Virus record (IMG/VR): IMGVR_UViG_3300033981_000431
Span: 1 to 39,929 of that record
Strand: one strand, 5' to 3'
Source of the DNA: a virus
DNA: 39,929 bases
Numbering within the stretch: the first letter of the stretch is position 1; each line of letters opens with the position of its first letter. This document shows, piece by piece, positions 17,532 to 26,502 of this stretch. The position numbers and the translations under genes are program-made. The notes under the pieces are model-generated. The model was not told the DNA's origin. It did no database searches and saw only the letters and a program-made list of their open reading frames with translations.

Positions 17532-18374
17532 TCAGAAGATGCTGGACCGTCCAAGTTTCTCCTGCACCTTTCTCTGATAAGCAGGGTCCTTGCTGTACCT
17601 GGGATCCGACATGGCTTCGACCAGTTGAGCTGTGCTCTCAAATTTGTCGCTGCTGCCCTTGGAGGCACGGCCACCAATGAGCTTGGGCTCACGACCCTCC
17701 ACTGCTGTGTACCGGGCATAAAGACCAGTAACCGCCATCTTCACTGCAGCCATGGGCTGGGTGTTGATGATCTGGTTAAAGCCCTCGACCTCCTCGGGTG
17801 ACAGGTTGTCACCGGCCCACTGGATCATCTTGCTGTACTCGGCCTCACCGCCAAGGGATTCCTTGATGGACGCCACCTCCTTGACCGACAGTGCCGTGTC
17901 TTGCGCTGCCTTGTACTGCAGCCCAGACAGGTACGCATCGACCATGTCCCGGTTGAAGCCGGCCTCGGCCAGCTGGTCGTAGTCCTCGGACTCCAAGGTG
18001 CCCGACTGTTGCCAGCGGACATTCATCTCCTGGAAGTCGATGCCGGCTTCGTTGAGCTTCCCGCCGATCAGGTCCCCGTAGATTTCACGGGCATCGCCAG
18101 CGGGCTTGTCGGTTTCGTCGTCGCTGCTATCGGTCTCGTCGTCGTCTTCAGCAGCGTCGTCGTCTTCAGCTTCTGGAGCGGTTGACTGACCACGGCTGAG
18201 CTTGGTCTGCAGCTCCTTGTACGCCTTCTCTAGGTCTTCGACGGACTTGTACTTGCCGGCCAAGAGTTCAGCTGGCTTCTCGTCTCCGTCACTTGCCAAG
18301 GCGGCAAGCATCTCCTCGTTCTCAGGCGACAGGGCCGGGCTCTCGTTCTGGGTGATCGTGATAGCTTCAGGCAT
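17532..18374 (-). CDS. Capsid scaffolding/assembly protein (gp9-like)
   Basis: This 280-residue protein lies between portal and capsid. It has a very acidic stretch (EAEDDDAAEDDDETDSSDD, residues about 68-86), a KYKSVEDLEKAYKELQ helix near 41-56, and a basic C-terminus (RKVQEKLGRSSIF), the usual form of T7-type scaffold with a capsid-binding C-terminal helix. It is expelled after procapsid assembly. T7 gp9 is 307 aa. The gene is followed by a terminator. Confidence 0.92.
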   Translation of the reverse strand: MPEAITITQNESPALSPENEEMLAALASDGDEKPAELLAGKYKSVEDLEKAYKELQTKLSRGQSTAPEAEDDDAAEDDDETDSSDDETDKPAGDAREIYGDLIGGKLNEAGIDFQEMNVRWQQSGTLESEDYDQLAEAGFNRDMVDAYLSGLQYKAAQDTALSVKEVASIKESLGGEAEYSKMIQWAGDNLSPEEVEGFNQIINTQPMAAVKMAVTGLYARYTAVEGREPKLIGGRASKGSSDKFESTAQLVEAMSDPRYSKDPAYQRKVQEKLGRSSIF

Positions 18375-18385
18375 TGGCTTGATGA

Positions 18386-18619
18386 TTAGTTGATGGTGAT
18401 GGATCCGTCGTCACCGAACGTGGCGACAGGCTCTGGACCTGGCTGGACTACAGGCCTTGCCTCTACATAGTTGATGACGATGTCTTCATACGGGAGGCGC
18501 TCCGGCACCTGGGCCGGTGGGCCCACTAGGGATACCGGGCGCTCTTGGGGGGCTGGGGAGGGCGTTGGGCTGGGCTCCTGGCTGGGTTGGGTCTGTGCCG
18601 TCTGCGAACTGCGGGCCAT
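18386..18619 (-). CDS. Small Pro-rich protein overlapping the portal 3' end
   Basis: This 77-residue protein is Pro/Ser/Gln-rich in its first 40 residues and ends with a more ordered YEDIVINYVEARP and ATFGDDGSITIN. It overlaps the portal gene by 134 nt in another frame. It has one of the best ribosome sites in the genome, AAGGAG 7 nt before the ATG, and fills the portal-scaffold gap, ending 11 nt before the scaffold start. The function is unknown; virion or head-assembly involvement is inferred from position. Confidence 0.72.
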   Translation of the reverse strand: MARSSQTAQTQPSQEPSPTPSPAPQERPVSLVGPPAQVPERLPYEDIVINYVEARPVVQPGPEPVATFGDDGSITIN

Positions 18620-20246
18620 AGGGTGCTCCTTCTTGGGTGTAGTTGTTGGCGACTTGCGCCATGGCCGATGACTTGAGGCCAGTCATCAGCATTTCACGCT
18701 GAGCCGCTTGTTGTTGTTCGGCTTGCGCGGCAGCTGCCTCTTGCTGCAGCTGGTCCCTGGACTTGACCAGGTTGGTGGTGTCAATGGATTCGCTGGCAGC
18801 AAGACGCCGCAGGGCTTCATCGACGTTCACGAACTTGGCAATCACCTCGGGGCCCAGGGTCTGGGTGGCAGTGGTGATGAACTGGATCAACTTGTTCCGG
18901 TCATCACCACGACCGATGGCTTCCAGGCCTGTCACTGGTCTGGGGTTGACCAGTGGCACACCGCCCTGGCCCTTCGGGAAAGCCGCAAGCTTGCGCTGTT
19001 TCCGCAGCACATGCAGCAACCGACGCACCAGGGGCAGCTGCAACTCTTGAGTCAGGATTGAGTACAGGCCACCGATGCCGGCCTCTAGCTCCTGGCTCAT
19101 GTAGCGGATCTCTTCCGCTGTCACTCTTTCCCCTCGTCGTTGGATCGCGGTGTTCAGGAGAAACGCAAACTGCAGTCGGGCCTCGATCCGTTCAATGGTG
19201 CTGTTGGCGATGTTCAGGTCTTGGGCCTTCTGAGTCTGGATGACGGTGACGTCAGCAGCGTTGCCTTGGACGATGGCTCCGTTCTCAGCGTTGGCCAGGG
19301 TGCGGGGCCTGGTGGTGCCGTTGGGATTGACAAGGAACAGAACCTTGGCGGCAGCGGCTGCCCCCTCGATGATGGCTTGATACAGGCTCTCCAGGGCCAA
19401 CAGGTCCCCGTAATACTCCTCGATGTAGGAGCGGCCGTACTCCTCACTGTCCACCCGGTTGAACCGAAGGGGGATCCAGGGATTCACGTCGCCGTCGCAC
19501 ATGCCATGGGACCCAGGGATCTCTTTGCCCTTGGCTTCCTGGTACCAATGAACCTTGCCTTCCTCGTACTCGACGTGGGTGTAGAGCTTGATGGTCTTCG
19601 ACGTGGTACCGGACTCGTATGCGTCCTCTTCATCCAGGTCGTCGTACAGCCCCACGGGCAAAGCGTCGGGGTACACCTCCTCCTCGACCACGATCTCGGT
19701 GACGGACCCCATCGGGTCACGACACACGACAAAGCGATTCAGGTGAATCACCTTGATGCCGTCTTCCGCCACGTACAGGAGCACGTTGCCCCCGACCAGC
19801 AGGTGCTTGAAGGCTTCGTGCATCGAGGCCCGGCCGTTGGCCACCTCGAACGCAGACATGCCAGCTCGCTCGACCTGGACCAAGGCGGTGTCCAGTTCCG
19901 TCTTGATCTCTGGCCCTTGCTCCGCAACCCGTAGCGCGAGGTCGTCGATCTCAAGCTTGAAGAAACTGGAGTTCGGTGGGAACAAGGTGATCAGCAGCTT
20001 GCTGGCGAGATAGTTCACACCCCTTGCGCCAAGGCTTTGGTACGGGGTCTTCAGCCGACCACGGTCCCCTTGCCCTGCATCGGGGATGAGGCCTGGGATC
20101 GTGACCTTGCTGCAATCCCGGGCGCGTTGCAGGTACGGGTCCCGGTTGATTTGCAGCTGGCCGTACCTGGCCGCAGCCGTGCCACCGTCCTCCCCGTACG
20201 GTTTGGGCTGGCGGTCAACGCTGCTGGTCAGGTTGAGTTCCATCAA
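18486..20246 (-). CDS. Portal (head-tail connector) protein, gp8-like
   Basis: This 586-residue protein forms the dodecameric portal. T7 gp8 is 536 aa. Recognisable parts are the N-terminal RDCSKVTIPGLIPDAGQGDR, GARGVNYLASKLLITLFPPN, a VIHLNRFVVCRDPMGSVTEIV strand region, the ESLYQAIIEGAAAAAKVLFLVNP helix, and RVTAEEIRYMSQELEAGIGG before the C-terminal helices. The last 60 residues become Pro/Gly-rich and share DNA with the next gene. The start overlaps the upstream gene as ATGA. Confidence 0.95.
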   Translation of the reverse strand: MMELNLTSSVDRQPKPYGEDGGTAAARYGQLQINRDPYLQRARDCSKVTIPGLIPDAGQGDRGRLKTPYQSLGARGVNYLASKLLITLFPPNSSFFKLEIDDLALRVAEQGPEIKTELDTALVQVERAGMSAFEVANGRASMHEAFKHLLVGGNVLLYVAEDGIKVIHLNRFVVCRDPMGSVTEIVVEEEVYPDALPVGLYDDLDEEDAYESGTTSKTIKLYTHVEYEEGKVHWYQEAKGKEIPGSHGMCDGDVNPWIPLRFNRVDSEEYGRSYIEEYYGDLLALESLYQAIIEGAAAAAKVLFLVNPNGTTRPRTLANAENGAIVQGNAADVTVIQTQKAQDLNIANSTIERIEARLQFAFLLNTAIQRRGERVTAEEIRYMSQELEAGIGGLYSILTQELQLPLVRRLLHVLRKQRKLAAFPKGQGGVPLVNPRPVTGLEAIGRGDDRNKLIQFITTATQTLGPEVIAKFVNVDEALRRLAASESIDTTNLVKSRDQLQQEAAAAQAEQQQAAQREMLMTGLKSSAMAQVANNYTQEGAPYGPQFADGTDPTQPGAQPNALPSPPRAPGIPSGPTGPGAGAPPV

Positions 20247-20563
20247 GCTACTCCTGGTATGGCGAGTGTCGTCATCTGCGGCAAGTCAGTCCGAAGCTTG
20301 CGACGACCGGTGCCGGCCCGCATGGACTGCGCAGTGGCTTGGTCCATGGTTTCAATCGCTGATGCTGCAGCCATGGCCCCTTCGTTCGGAGCAGGTGGCG
20401 GGGGAGCCTTGCTGATAGCCAACTGCTCCCGGTACTGGGCCTGCTGGGTAGCGGCCTGTTCCTGCTGCATGGCCATTTGCTCCCGCTGGAGCTTCATCTG
20501 CTCCTCCTGCATCCGGATCTGAGCGCTGTTGTCAGGCGCTTGCCCCCCGCCACCAAAGCACAT
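20243..20563 (-). CDS. Small Gln-rich pre-portal protein
   Basis: This 106-residue protein directly precedes and overlaps the portal gene (ATGA). It starts MCFGGGGQAPDN, then has an amphipathic Q/E/M-rich coiled-coil segment (residues about 16-50), an APPPPAPNE linker, and a basic tail (GRRKLRTDLP). The position corresponds to T7 gp7.3, a small virion/tail assembly protein, but sequence similarity is not obvious. It is probably a structural protein. Confidence 0.75.
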   Translation of the reverse strand: MCFGGGGQAPDNSAQIRMQEEQMKLQREQMAMQQEQAATQQAQYREQLAISKAPPPPAPNEGAMAAASAIETMDQATAQSMRAGTGRRKLRTDLPQMTTLAIPGVA

Positions 20564-20566
20564 GGA

Positions 20567-20746
20567 TCAATCCTCGTTTTGCTGTTCAAGATAAACGGCC
20601 CGCAGCATGCGTACCACCTGGCGGCAGCCCACTGCCATCCAGATCTCTCGATCAGATGCAGCTGGATCAGGACAGGCTTCGGGGTAAACCTCGTCCAGCT
20701 GTTTCAACAGGGCCTCGTCGATTGGTGGCCAGAGTGCGTCATCCAT
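20567..20746 (-). CDS. Small conserved-type phage protein (59 aa)
   Basis: The frame MDDALWPPIDEALLKQLDEV...YLEQQNED fills the gap between exonuclease and the pre-portal gene. Its ATG overlaps the exonuclease stop (ATGGATGA) and its stop lies 3 nt before the next ATG. The composition (PPIDEALLKQLDEVYPEACP, then an IWMAVGCRQVVRMLRAVYLE helix) resembles a short protein seen in the same place in T7-like phages of cyanobacteria. Function unknown. Confidence 0.75.
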   Translation of the reverse strand: MDDALWPPIDEALLKQLDEVYPEACPDPAASDREIWMAVGCRQVVRMLRAVYLEQQNED

Positions 20747-21497
20747 CGGTCTTCATGGCGGGGTCACGGTCCGGGTCCCACAGCTCGACGGTACCGGAGG
20801 TGAAGTCGTAGTCCCCGTAGCGCAGGATGCGAGCCATGCGGGCATTGAGCAAGGCAGCACCAAAGGTTTCGCCGCCCTTGCGGTATGCGTCAACGACGGC
20901 CGACCACATGGCCGGCAAGGTCTTGTGCTCAGCCAATAGCTTCTCTGCTTTCACCGGGCCAAACCCTTTCAAGCCGGGGTAATTGTCACTGGTGTCACCG
21001 ACCAGGGCCTGAGTCATCCAGTTCCTGTTGGCGTCCGCTAGGTCGTTGATCTCCATCTGGTCCATGCGCAGCAAGGGCCCCGGGATCGTGCGCATGTCTT
21101 TGTCGGCGGTGACCATGATCGGATTTCTGTACGACCCGTTGGTCATCAGGATCCCCATGACGTCGTCGGCTTCCAGGTTGACGTGGCACCTGACGTCGTA
21201 CTCGGACTCAAGCCAGGTCCTCAGGTCCCGCAGGCCCAGGGGCTTGCGGCGTCCGACCCGGTTGGCCTTGTACTCAGGGGAGAGCTGGTGCCTGAAAGTT
21301 GGGTACGACGACAGACACATGACCACGTCCTTGTGGCCGGTGGCGTCTTGCCACTTGCCCACCTGATGGGTCATGTAGTTCTTGGCGTCCGACTGCTCAA
21401 GGTGCAGGGTGTGAATCCATTCGTCCCAACGGATGTCGTATTCACAGGCTGAGCAAGCCGCGTACAGCAACCAGTCAGCGTCGATCAGCAGTGTCAT
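20739..21497 (-). CDS. 5'-3' exonuclease (gp6-like)
   Basis: This 252-residue FEN/PIN-type nuclease has acidic metal-binding clusters. These are LLIDADWLLY at the N-terminus, LEADDVMG and TADKDMRTIPG in the middle, and GDTSDNYPGLKGFGPVKA, the last being the helix-hairpin-helix DNA-binding segment. It degrades host DNA, removes RNA primers and prepares recombination ends, as T7 gp6 does (300 aa). It lies 3 nt after the helicase stop. Confidence 0.93.
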   Translation of the reverse strand: MTLLIDADWLLYAACSACEYDIRWDEWIHTLHLEQSDAKNYMTHQVGKWQDATGHKDVVMCLSSYPTFRHQLSPEYKANRVGRRKPLGLRDLRTWLESEYDVRCHVNLEADDVMGILMTNGSYRNPIMVTADKDMRTIPGPLLRMDQMEINDLADANRNWMTQALVGDTSDNYPGLKGFGPVKAEKLLAEHKTLPAMWSAVVDAYRKGGETFGAALLNARMARILRYGDYDFTSGTVELWDPDRDPAMKTDG

Positions 21498-21500
21498 GGA

Positions 21501-23114
21501 TTAGGTTCCGAAGTAATGAGACATGGGCACGACAAGGCGGCCGGTGTCTTGGTCGTAAAGCAACTTGTCGCAGGGACCCGTCGAACCAGAGAACCGGTTC
21601 TTCAGCACCCGCAGTTGCAGTTCGTTGCGTTCAGCGGTGTCGCCTTGCTGGTTCCTCTCGCAGCCGATGACCATGTCGGAGAGCTGCGCAATGGCATGGC
21701 TGCCACGCAGGTGACCCAGGCTGGTCTGGGCCCCCTCCTCATGGCCGCGGCCTTCTGGTCGCTTGAGGTGTGACACCAGCACCAGGCCAATGCCCGTCTG
21801 CTCCACCACCTGGCGCAGTTTGGTGCATGTCACGTCGATGGCACGCCTCTCATCCAGGTCCGTCAGTCCCGAGATGACGATGGTGAGGTGGTCAAGGACG
21901 ACGACGTCCACGCTTTCTGCATCAGCCAGGTAACGGATCTTGCCGATGAGGTGATCTGGATCCATGGATCCGAAGTGGTCATAGAGATAGCAACGACCAG
22001 TGCCAAAGACACGGTCAAAGCCATCTCGGATTTGATGCTCGTCGGCCGCATTGGGATCAAGGTGGATGGGCTTGTTCAGCTCGATGCCGACGATGCCTTG
22101 CATGGTGCGCTTGGTGCTCTCCTCCAAGGCGATGTAGCCCACCCGCAAGCCAGCCCGCAGGAAGTGGTGGGCCCACTCCCGGCACACGCTCGACTTGCCC
22201 ACGCCTGAGCCGGCGCACAGGGTCACCATCTCGCCACGGCGAAAGCCACGGGTCATGGCATCCAGCTGGGGCCAGGGGTAGGGACAAGCTGAGTCAGCAC
22301 TGGGCTTGATCAGTTCGTCCCAGAGATCGTTGGCATTGACGATCCCGTCGGGCCTGGTTGGCGTGGCCTTCCAGAGCAACTCACGAAGGACCTCTCCCTC
22401 GCCTGCCACCAGCATCTCGTTGGCGTCCTTGCGGGGCAACTGACACACGGCCACCTTGCCCAGGGGCAAGACAGCCACGCACTCAGCAGCAGCCTTGACG
22501 CCCGGCTCATCCGAGTCGAAGCACAGGACGATCCGCGCAAACTGACCCAGCCAGGTGGCGTTAGCAGCCAGGTACTTCTTCGCGGACTGGGCCCCGTTGG
22601 GCAGCGACACGACCGGGTACTTGTTGCCTTGCACCTGACTGACCGACATGGCGTCGATCTCGCCTTCGGTCACGGTGACAAAGAGCCCTGTCTCCTTGCC
22701 AAAGTTCTGGCGCCAGAGGTGCTGGCCCCAGAGCTGCAGATTGGATGTGTCACCCAGCCAGCTGAAGCGCTTGTCTGCACCACGTAGGTGTTGGGCCACC
22801 ACCTTGCCCGCTTGGTTGCGGTACGGCGCCACCTGGACGGGGCGTCCGTTGTGGGTGGAAAACCCGTAGCCGAACAAGGCGCAGGTCTCCTCCGCTATGG
22901 CCCGCTTGGGCAAGGCCCGGGCCTCGACAAACTCAAGGACCGGGGTGACTGGTGGTGGCAATGGCTCCATGCGGGGCTCTGTCTTTTCTGTTTTCTTTGG
23001 TTGCTCCTGGTACCCGCATCCGAAGCAGGTCGCGTGACCGTCGTCGTAGCGGGCCAGGTTGTTCTTCGACTTGCACTCGGGGCAAGCCTCATGCTTTAGG
23101 AACCTGGACGGCAT
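21501..23114 (-). CDS. DNA primase-helicase (gp4-like)
   Basis: This 537-residue bifunctional enzyme has a Zn finger with C11, C14, C30 and C33, a TOPRIM primase centre with TEGEIDAMS around E150, and a RecA-like hexameric helicase with Walker A GSGVGKS (K307). Downstream is a DVVVLDHLTIV Walker B region and a conserved LVSHLKRPEGRGHEEG segment. It unwinds the fork 5'-3' and makes primers. The start overlaps the endonuclease gene by 26 nt. In T7 this enzyme contacts gp5 polymerase, for which no gene exists here. Confidence 0.95.
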   Translation of the reverse strand: MPSRFLKHEACPECKSKNNLARYDDGHATCFGCGYQEQPKKTEKTEPRMEPLPPPVTPVLEFVEARALPKRAIAEETCALFGYGFSTHNGRPVQVAPYRNQAGKVVAQHLRGADKRFSWLGDTSNLQLWGQHLWRQNFGKETGLFVTVTEGEIDAMSVSQVQGNKYPVVSLPNGAQSAKKYLAANATWLGQFARIVLCFDSDEPGVKAAAECVAVLPLGKVAVCQLPRKDANEMLVAGEGEVLRELLWKATPTRPDGIVNANDLWDELIKPSADSACPYPWPQLDAMTRGFRRGEMVTLCAGSGVGKSSVCREWAHHFLRAGLRVGYIALEESTKRTMQGIVGIELNKPIHLDPNAADEHQIRDGFDRVFGTGRCYLYDHFGSMDPDHLIGKIRYLADAESVDVVVLDHLTIVISGLTDLDERRAIDVTCTKLRQVVEQTGIGLVLVSHLKRPEGRGHEEGAQTSLGHLRGSHAIAQLSDMVIGCERNQQGDTAERNELQLRVLKNRFSGSTGPCDKLLYDQDTGRLVVPMSHYFGT

Positions 23115-23472
23115 CGGCCCATGCGGTTGGGATGTTTCCTTCGCACCAGAGGAACCCGTGCCTCTCTGCCCACTGCCAGTACGTGAGGGACCGGGGTGCC
23201 CGGCTCAGCTTGGCGTCTGCCTTCATGAAGCAGAGCCTGATGTCCAGGCCTGGATGCTGTGCTTTGACGGCCGCCATCTTGCGCCTGTCCTCTGAGTCGA
23301 ACAGCCCCTTGGTCTCCACGATGACACCGTTCGGCAACACGAAGTCCGGGGTGTAAACCGCAGAGATCGTGTAACTAAGGGCCTGCACCTCGTACCCGAA
23401 CTGCAGGCCACGGGCCTTGAGACTGGCGGCAACTGATGCCTCGAACCTGGAGCGGTACCGACTAGAAGTCAA
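23089..23472 (-). CDS. Endonuclease I, Holliday-junction resolvase (gp3-like)
   Basis: The core matches T7 gp3: RSRFEASVAASLKARG, then YTPDFVLPNGVIVETKG with the D...E-x-K nuclease signature, then HPGLDIRLCF and a C-terminal AERHGF. The role is branched-DNA cleavage and host DNA breakdown. The TTG at 23472 gives about 127 residues and a short overlap with the SSB gene, and AGGGG lies just upstream. An ATG at 23583 would give 164 residues but a 122-nt overlap with the SSB acidic tail and an Arg-rich extension without family resemblance. The start is uncertain; the function is not. Confidence 0.85.
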   Translation of the reverse strand: MTSSRYRSRFEASVAASLKARGLQFGYEVQALSYTISAVYTPDFVLPNGVIVETKGLFDSEDRRKMAAVKAQHPGLDIRLCFMKADAKLSRAPRSLTYWQWAERHGFLWCEGNIPTAWADAVQVPKA

Positions 23473-24103
23473 ACCCCTCGTCTGTTGCCGCTCCCGTCGC
23501 GTCGAAGGGGACGCTTGCCTCCGTCTCGCTGGACGCCCATCCTCCGGCTTCCTCTTGAAATCCGTAGCTGTCGGCTGATCCACCGGATTCCACCAGGTCG
23601 ATGATTTGCACGGCCTTCAGGCGCAGCGTGATGCCGGCCCCAATCGCAGGCTGAAAAAACGGACACGCCTCGAACGACACACGACCGGTGGTGCCGGACC
23701 ACATGCTACGCAGGGATTCACGGTGCCTGACCGGAGCACCCGTGGCATCGAACAGGGCCGGTGATGCGGTCCATGCCCGGCCATCACGGTCCATGCCCTT
23801 GGCTTTCATCTTCACGCTCACCGTGAAACAAGGCTTGCCGTCGATCTCCTCGTACCCAAAGCTCGGGTCGACGGCCTTGAACTTCTGGCTCGGGGCCTGA
23901 GCCTTGAGACTGGCTTTATGGGCCTCGAACAAGGCGTCGAGCTGGTCGGCCATGGGCCCCGCCTCTTCCGCTGGGATGATGGCCGTCACTTTGTAGTGAC
24001 CCTCAGGACTGAACTTGGTTTCAGGTTCAATCAGCTTGGGGTACTTGAGCGTGGCCTTCGGTGTGGTCAGGCGCAGCTTGTCGACGTACTGGAAGTTGTT
24101 CAT
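23462..24103 (-). CDS. Single-stranded-DNA-binding protein (gp2.5-like)
   Basis: This 213-residue OB-fold SSB is of the T7 gp2.5/DUF2815 type. It has a LTTPKATLKYPKLIEPET start, HYKVTAIIPAEEA, KPCFTVSVKMKA, a VSFEACPFFQPAIGAGITLR strand pair, and an acidic C-terminal tail ending TDEGFDF, with the terminal aromatic typical of the partner-binding tail. T7 gp2.5 is 232 aa. It overlaps RNA polymerase upstream (ATGA at 24100-24103) in one operon. Confidence 0.92.
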   Translation of the reverse strand: MNNFQYVDKLRLTTPKATLKYPKLIEPETKFSPEGHYKVTAIIPAEEAGPMADQLDALFEAHKASLKAQAPSQKFKAVDPSFGYEEIDGKPCFTVSVKMKAKGMDRDGRAWTASPALFDATGAPVRHRESLRSMWSGTTGRVSFEACPFFQPAIGAGITLRLKAVQIIDLVESGGSADSYGFQEEAGGWASSETEASVPFDATGAATDEGFDF

Positions 24104-26502
24104 GTGACGAAGTAATCAGCGTTGTTTACGAGTTGGGGGTCGAACCCGCCAAGGCTTGGCCGCGGCGGGAGTTTGGCCTGTACATCCGGTGGCAACTGGG
24201 ACACAAGCTCATCAGCGATGGGCGTGAACCAGTCCCTGGTGTACATGCCAGCAAAGGTACTGCGGATTGTGGTCCGAAGTGTGGCCATCTCTGCTGGCGT
24301 CGTTGCGAAACAGTCATGGATCCCGCCGAGGTTGCGCACCCCAGCGGCATGGGCCTCGATGGTGACGGCAGCCATGTGGCTGGCATCAAGGCTATGGATC
24401 ACGTTAGGGCTGAGCCCGTTGCCCATCCGTTTGTGGTTCAGCCGGGTCGGCTGGTGGTTCGTCAACAGATCCATCGGCACCGGCGACAGGTGGTACAGGC
24501 GAACCCGGACCCCGCTGTAGTCCCAATACTCCTGGATCACAGGCACCCCTGATGGTGACGTCCAGCGCAGGGCCAGGCCAAGCTTTCCTGCTGCCTTGCC
24601 CACCTTGCGAAACCAGGACATTGCCGCCTTGGCTGGTGCAATCAGGGTCGACGTCTCCCGGTACAGGATCGTGGCCATGTAGTGGTGGGTCGACATGGCT
24701 CCGCGTTTGAAGCACCAGTTGTCCCGGCCCAACACTTCCCCGGCTCGGTCGTTGGCCCACCCGTGGCAGAAGTTGACCACGGCCTGGCGGGTGGCCGAGT
24801 ACGGGATCGTCATGACCACAGGCTTGGCCAACGTGCGATCAGGGGACAACTGCAGCCACCGGGTTGCGTGTTCGTCGCCGGCCGCAGCATCGGCCCGCAC
24901 CAGGTCGAGCACCCGCTGGAGCACGACGGCATAGATGTCCCGGGGAGCCTCGCTTGGCGTGAGATTCACGAGGGCTGCCATCTCCTCGGATCTCAGGAGC
25001 GCCGAGTAATGCTGGATCCCAGAGCACGTGCAGTCGAGGACGACAGGGTGGTGGCACACCCAGCCGTAGCCGTGCTGGCTGAACTGTTGGTACGCCCGGC
25101 AAAACGCAAGGAACTGCCAAGGGTCCTTGGCCCCAGCCCAGAAATCTTGGTTGCACCAAGGCTCCCGGCCAGCAGCTTCGATCTCCAGCTGGTGCTCATG
25201 CACCCAGGCCACACGGCCGGCCCAGGTCAACTTGTTGTGGCCGTACGTGTTGGCCCCGTGGATACGGAGCCAATCAGCTTCGGCCTCGGTGTTGATCGGT
25301 GTGCCGTTGGCAAACGACAGGAGCGACCGACCGATGTCGTTGGCCTGGGGCTGCAAGTACGGGGGCCGGTAGTAGTACCTGCCCCTGAAGTCACACTGCA
25401 CCGGGAAGTACAGCGCTGGCTCATCGCGCAGACGACGTGCCACCCACAGCTGTTTGGCTGCCGTGAACCTCTTGCCGGCCTCTCGATCGTTGCGGTCATG
25501 GAGCATCCGGGCCGTGTGTCGCCAGGCTGTGACGCCCTCGTCGTCGTCGGCCAGGTGCTTGGGGTACGGCGGGATCACATGCCCAGCACGGGGCAGCAGG
25601 CCACCAATGGGCAGGCTCTTGTCCCACGCATGGCTGACCTGGTCCAACATCCAACCGTTGACCCGCCAAGCCACACCCTGCTGGATGTTGGCGGCCACCA
25701 GGAACGCGTCGAACTCAGAAGACTGAGCTGCGATCAGGTCCCCGTTGTCCTTGAACAACGTGTTGCCAGGCAACCCTTCGGTCCAGTAACCCCCGGTCAA
25801 TGGGTCTGACCAATCCCGGGGCGGAACGATGGTGGGCAACGCAAAGGGACACAGCAGACGTTGCTGCTCCTCGGCGTTGCGAACCCACTCAAGCGCTGCA
25901 TCGGTGGCCCGCACACGTTTCACCGTGCGCATGGCCCCGCGCTCCTGGTACACCTCGATCAAACCGGTGTGCGATTCGACCAGGTGGACAAGGAACACAC
26001 CGACACTGAGCTTCTCTTGAGGGGTCCAGATCTCCGAGTTCTTCATGCGCATGGCATCAGCCCGCTTGTGCGCGAACCGACGACGCACCCGTTGGTGGGA
26101 CTTCAGTTCGTACTCGGATGCCCGGGCCAGCATGGTCTCAAGCCACAGCCGTTCAGCCAAGGCGTAGGCCAGGGCCTGAAACTTGGGGGCTTGAGTCAGC
26201 TGATCAATCACCACACGCATGGCCACCGCTGCGATCTTGTGGGGCGCCAGCTGCAGCAGCGGGCCCATGTGGGCGTAGCCACGGCCAGCACGTCCATCAC
26301 GCATCGCGTGGCGGTGCTTGCGCAAGTCCCTGATGATCCGGTCCACACCCATGGCAGCGAGTACGTCGCCATGGGTGGAGAGAGACTCCATGCCTTGCTC
26401 ACGGCGCTTGTTCATTCGGGAAACGAACGCATCAGCGCCGATCTGCAACATCTCACGCTCAAGGGCAAGCTGGTCCTCAAGCGTTGCCACGCTTCCAGCC
26501 AC
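24100..26502 (-). CDS. Phage single-subunit DNA-directed RNA polymerase (T7 gp1-like)
   Basis: This 800-residue polymerase (T7: 883) has all catalytic residues. These are D490 in LDCTCSGIQHYSALL (T7 D537), K560 and Y568 in KPVVMTIPY (T7 K631/Y639), and D730 in IHDCFATTP (T7 D812), ending in DYFVT, like the aromatic T7 'foot'. The start is a GTG at 26502, overlapping the preceding gene by 26 nt. The following LEDQLALEREM aligns with T7 residues near REQLALEHE, supporting it. It should transcribe middle and late genes from phage promoters. Confidence 0.96.
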   Translation of the reverse strand: MAGSVATLEDQLALEREMLQIGADAFVSRMNKRREQGMESLSTHGDVLAAMGVDRIIRDLRKHRHAMRDGRAGRGYAHMGPLLQLAPHKIAAVAMRVVIDQLTQAPKFQALAYALAERLWLETMLARASEYELKSHQRVRRRFAHKRADAMRMKNSEIWTPQEKLSVGVFLVHLVESHTGLIEVYQERGAMRTVKRVRATDAALEWVRNAEEQQRLLCPFALPTIVPPRDWSDPLTGGYWTEGLPGNTLFKDNGDLIAAQSSEFDAFLVAANIQQGVAWRVNGWMLDQVSHAWDKSLPIGGLLPRAGHVIPPYPKHLADDDEGVTAWRHTARMLHDRNDREAGKRFTAAKQLWVARRLRDEPALYFPVQCDFRGRYYYRPPYLQPQANDIGRSLLSFANGTPINTEAEADWLRIHGANTYGHNKLTWAGRVAWVHEHQLEIEAAGREPWCNQDFWAGAKDPWQFLAFCRAYQQFSQHGYGWVCHHPVVLDCTCSGIQHYSALLRSEEMAALVNLTPSEAPRDIYAVVLQRVLDLVRADAAAGDEHATRWLQLSPDRTLAKPVVMTIPYSATRQAVVNFCHGWANDRAGEVLGRDNWCFKRGAMSTHHYMATILYRETSTLIAPAKAAMSWFRKVGKAAGKLGLALRWTSPSGVPVIQEYWDYSGVRVRLYHLSPVPMDLLTNHQPTRLNHKRMGNGLSPNVIHSLDASHMAAVTIEAHAAGVRNLGGIHDCFATTPAEMATLRTTIRSTFAGMYTRDWFTPIADELVSQLPPDVQAKLPPRPSLGGFDPQLVNNADYFVT

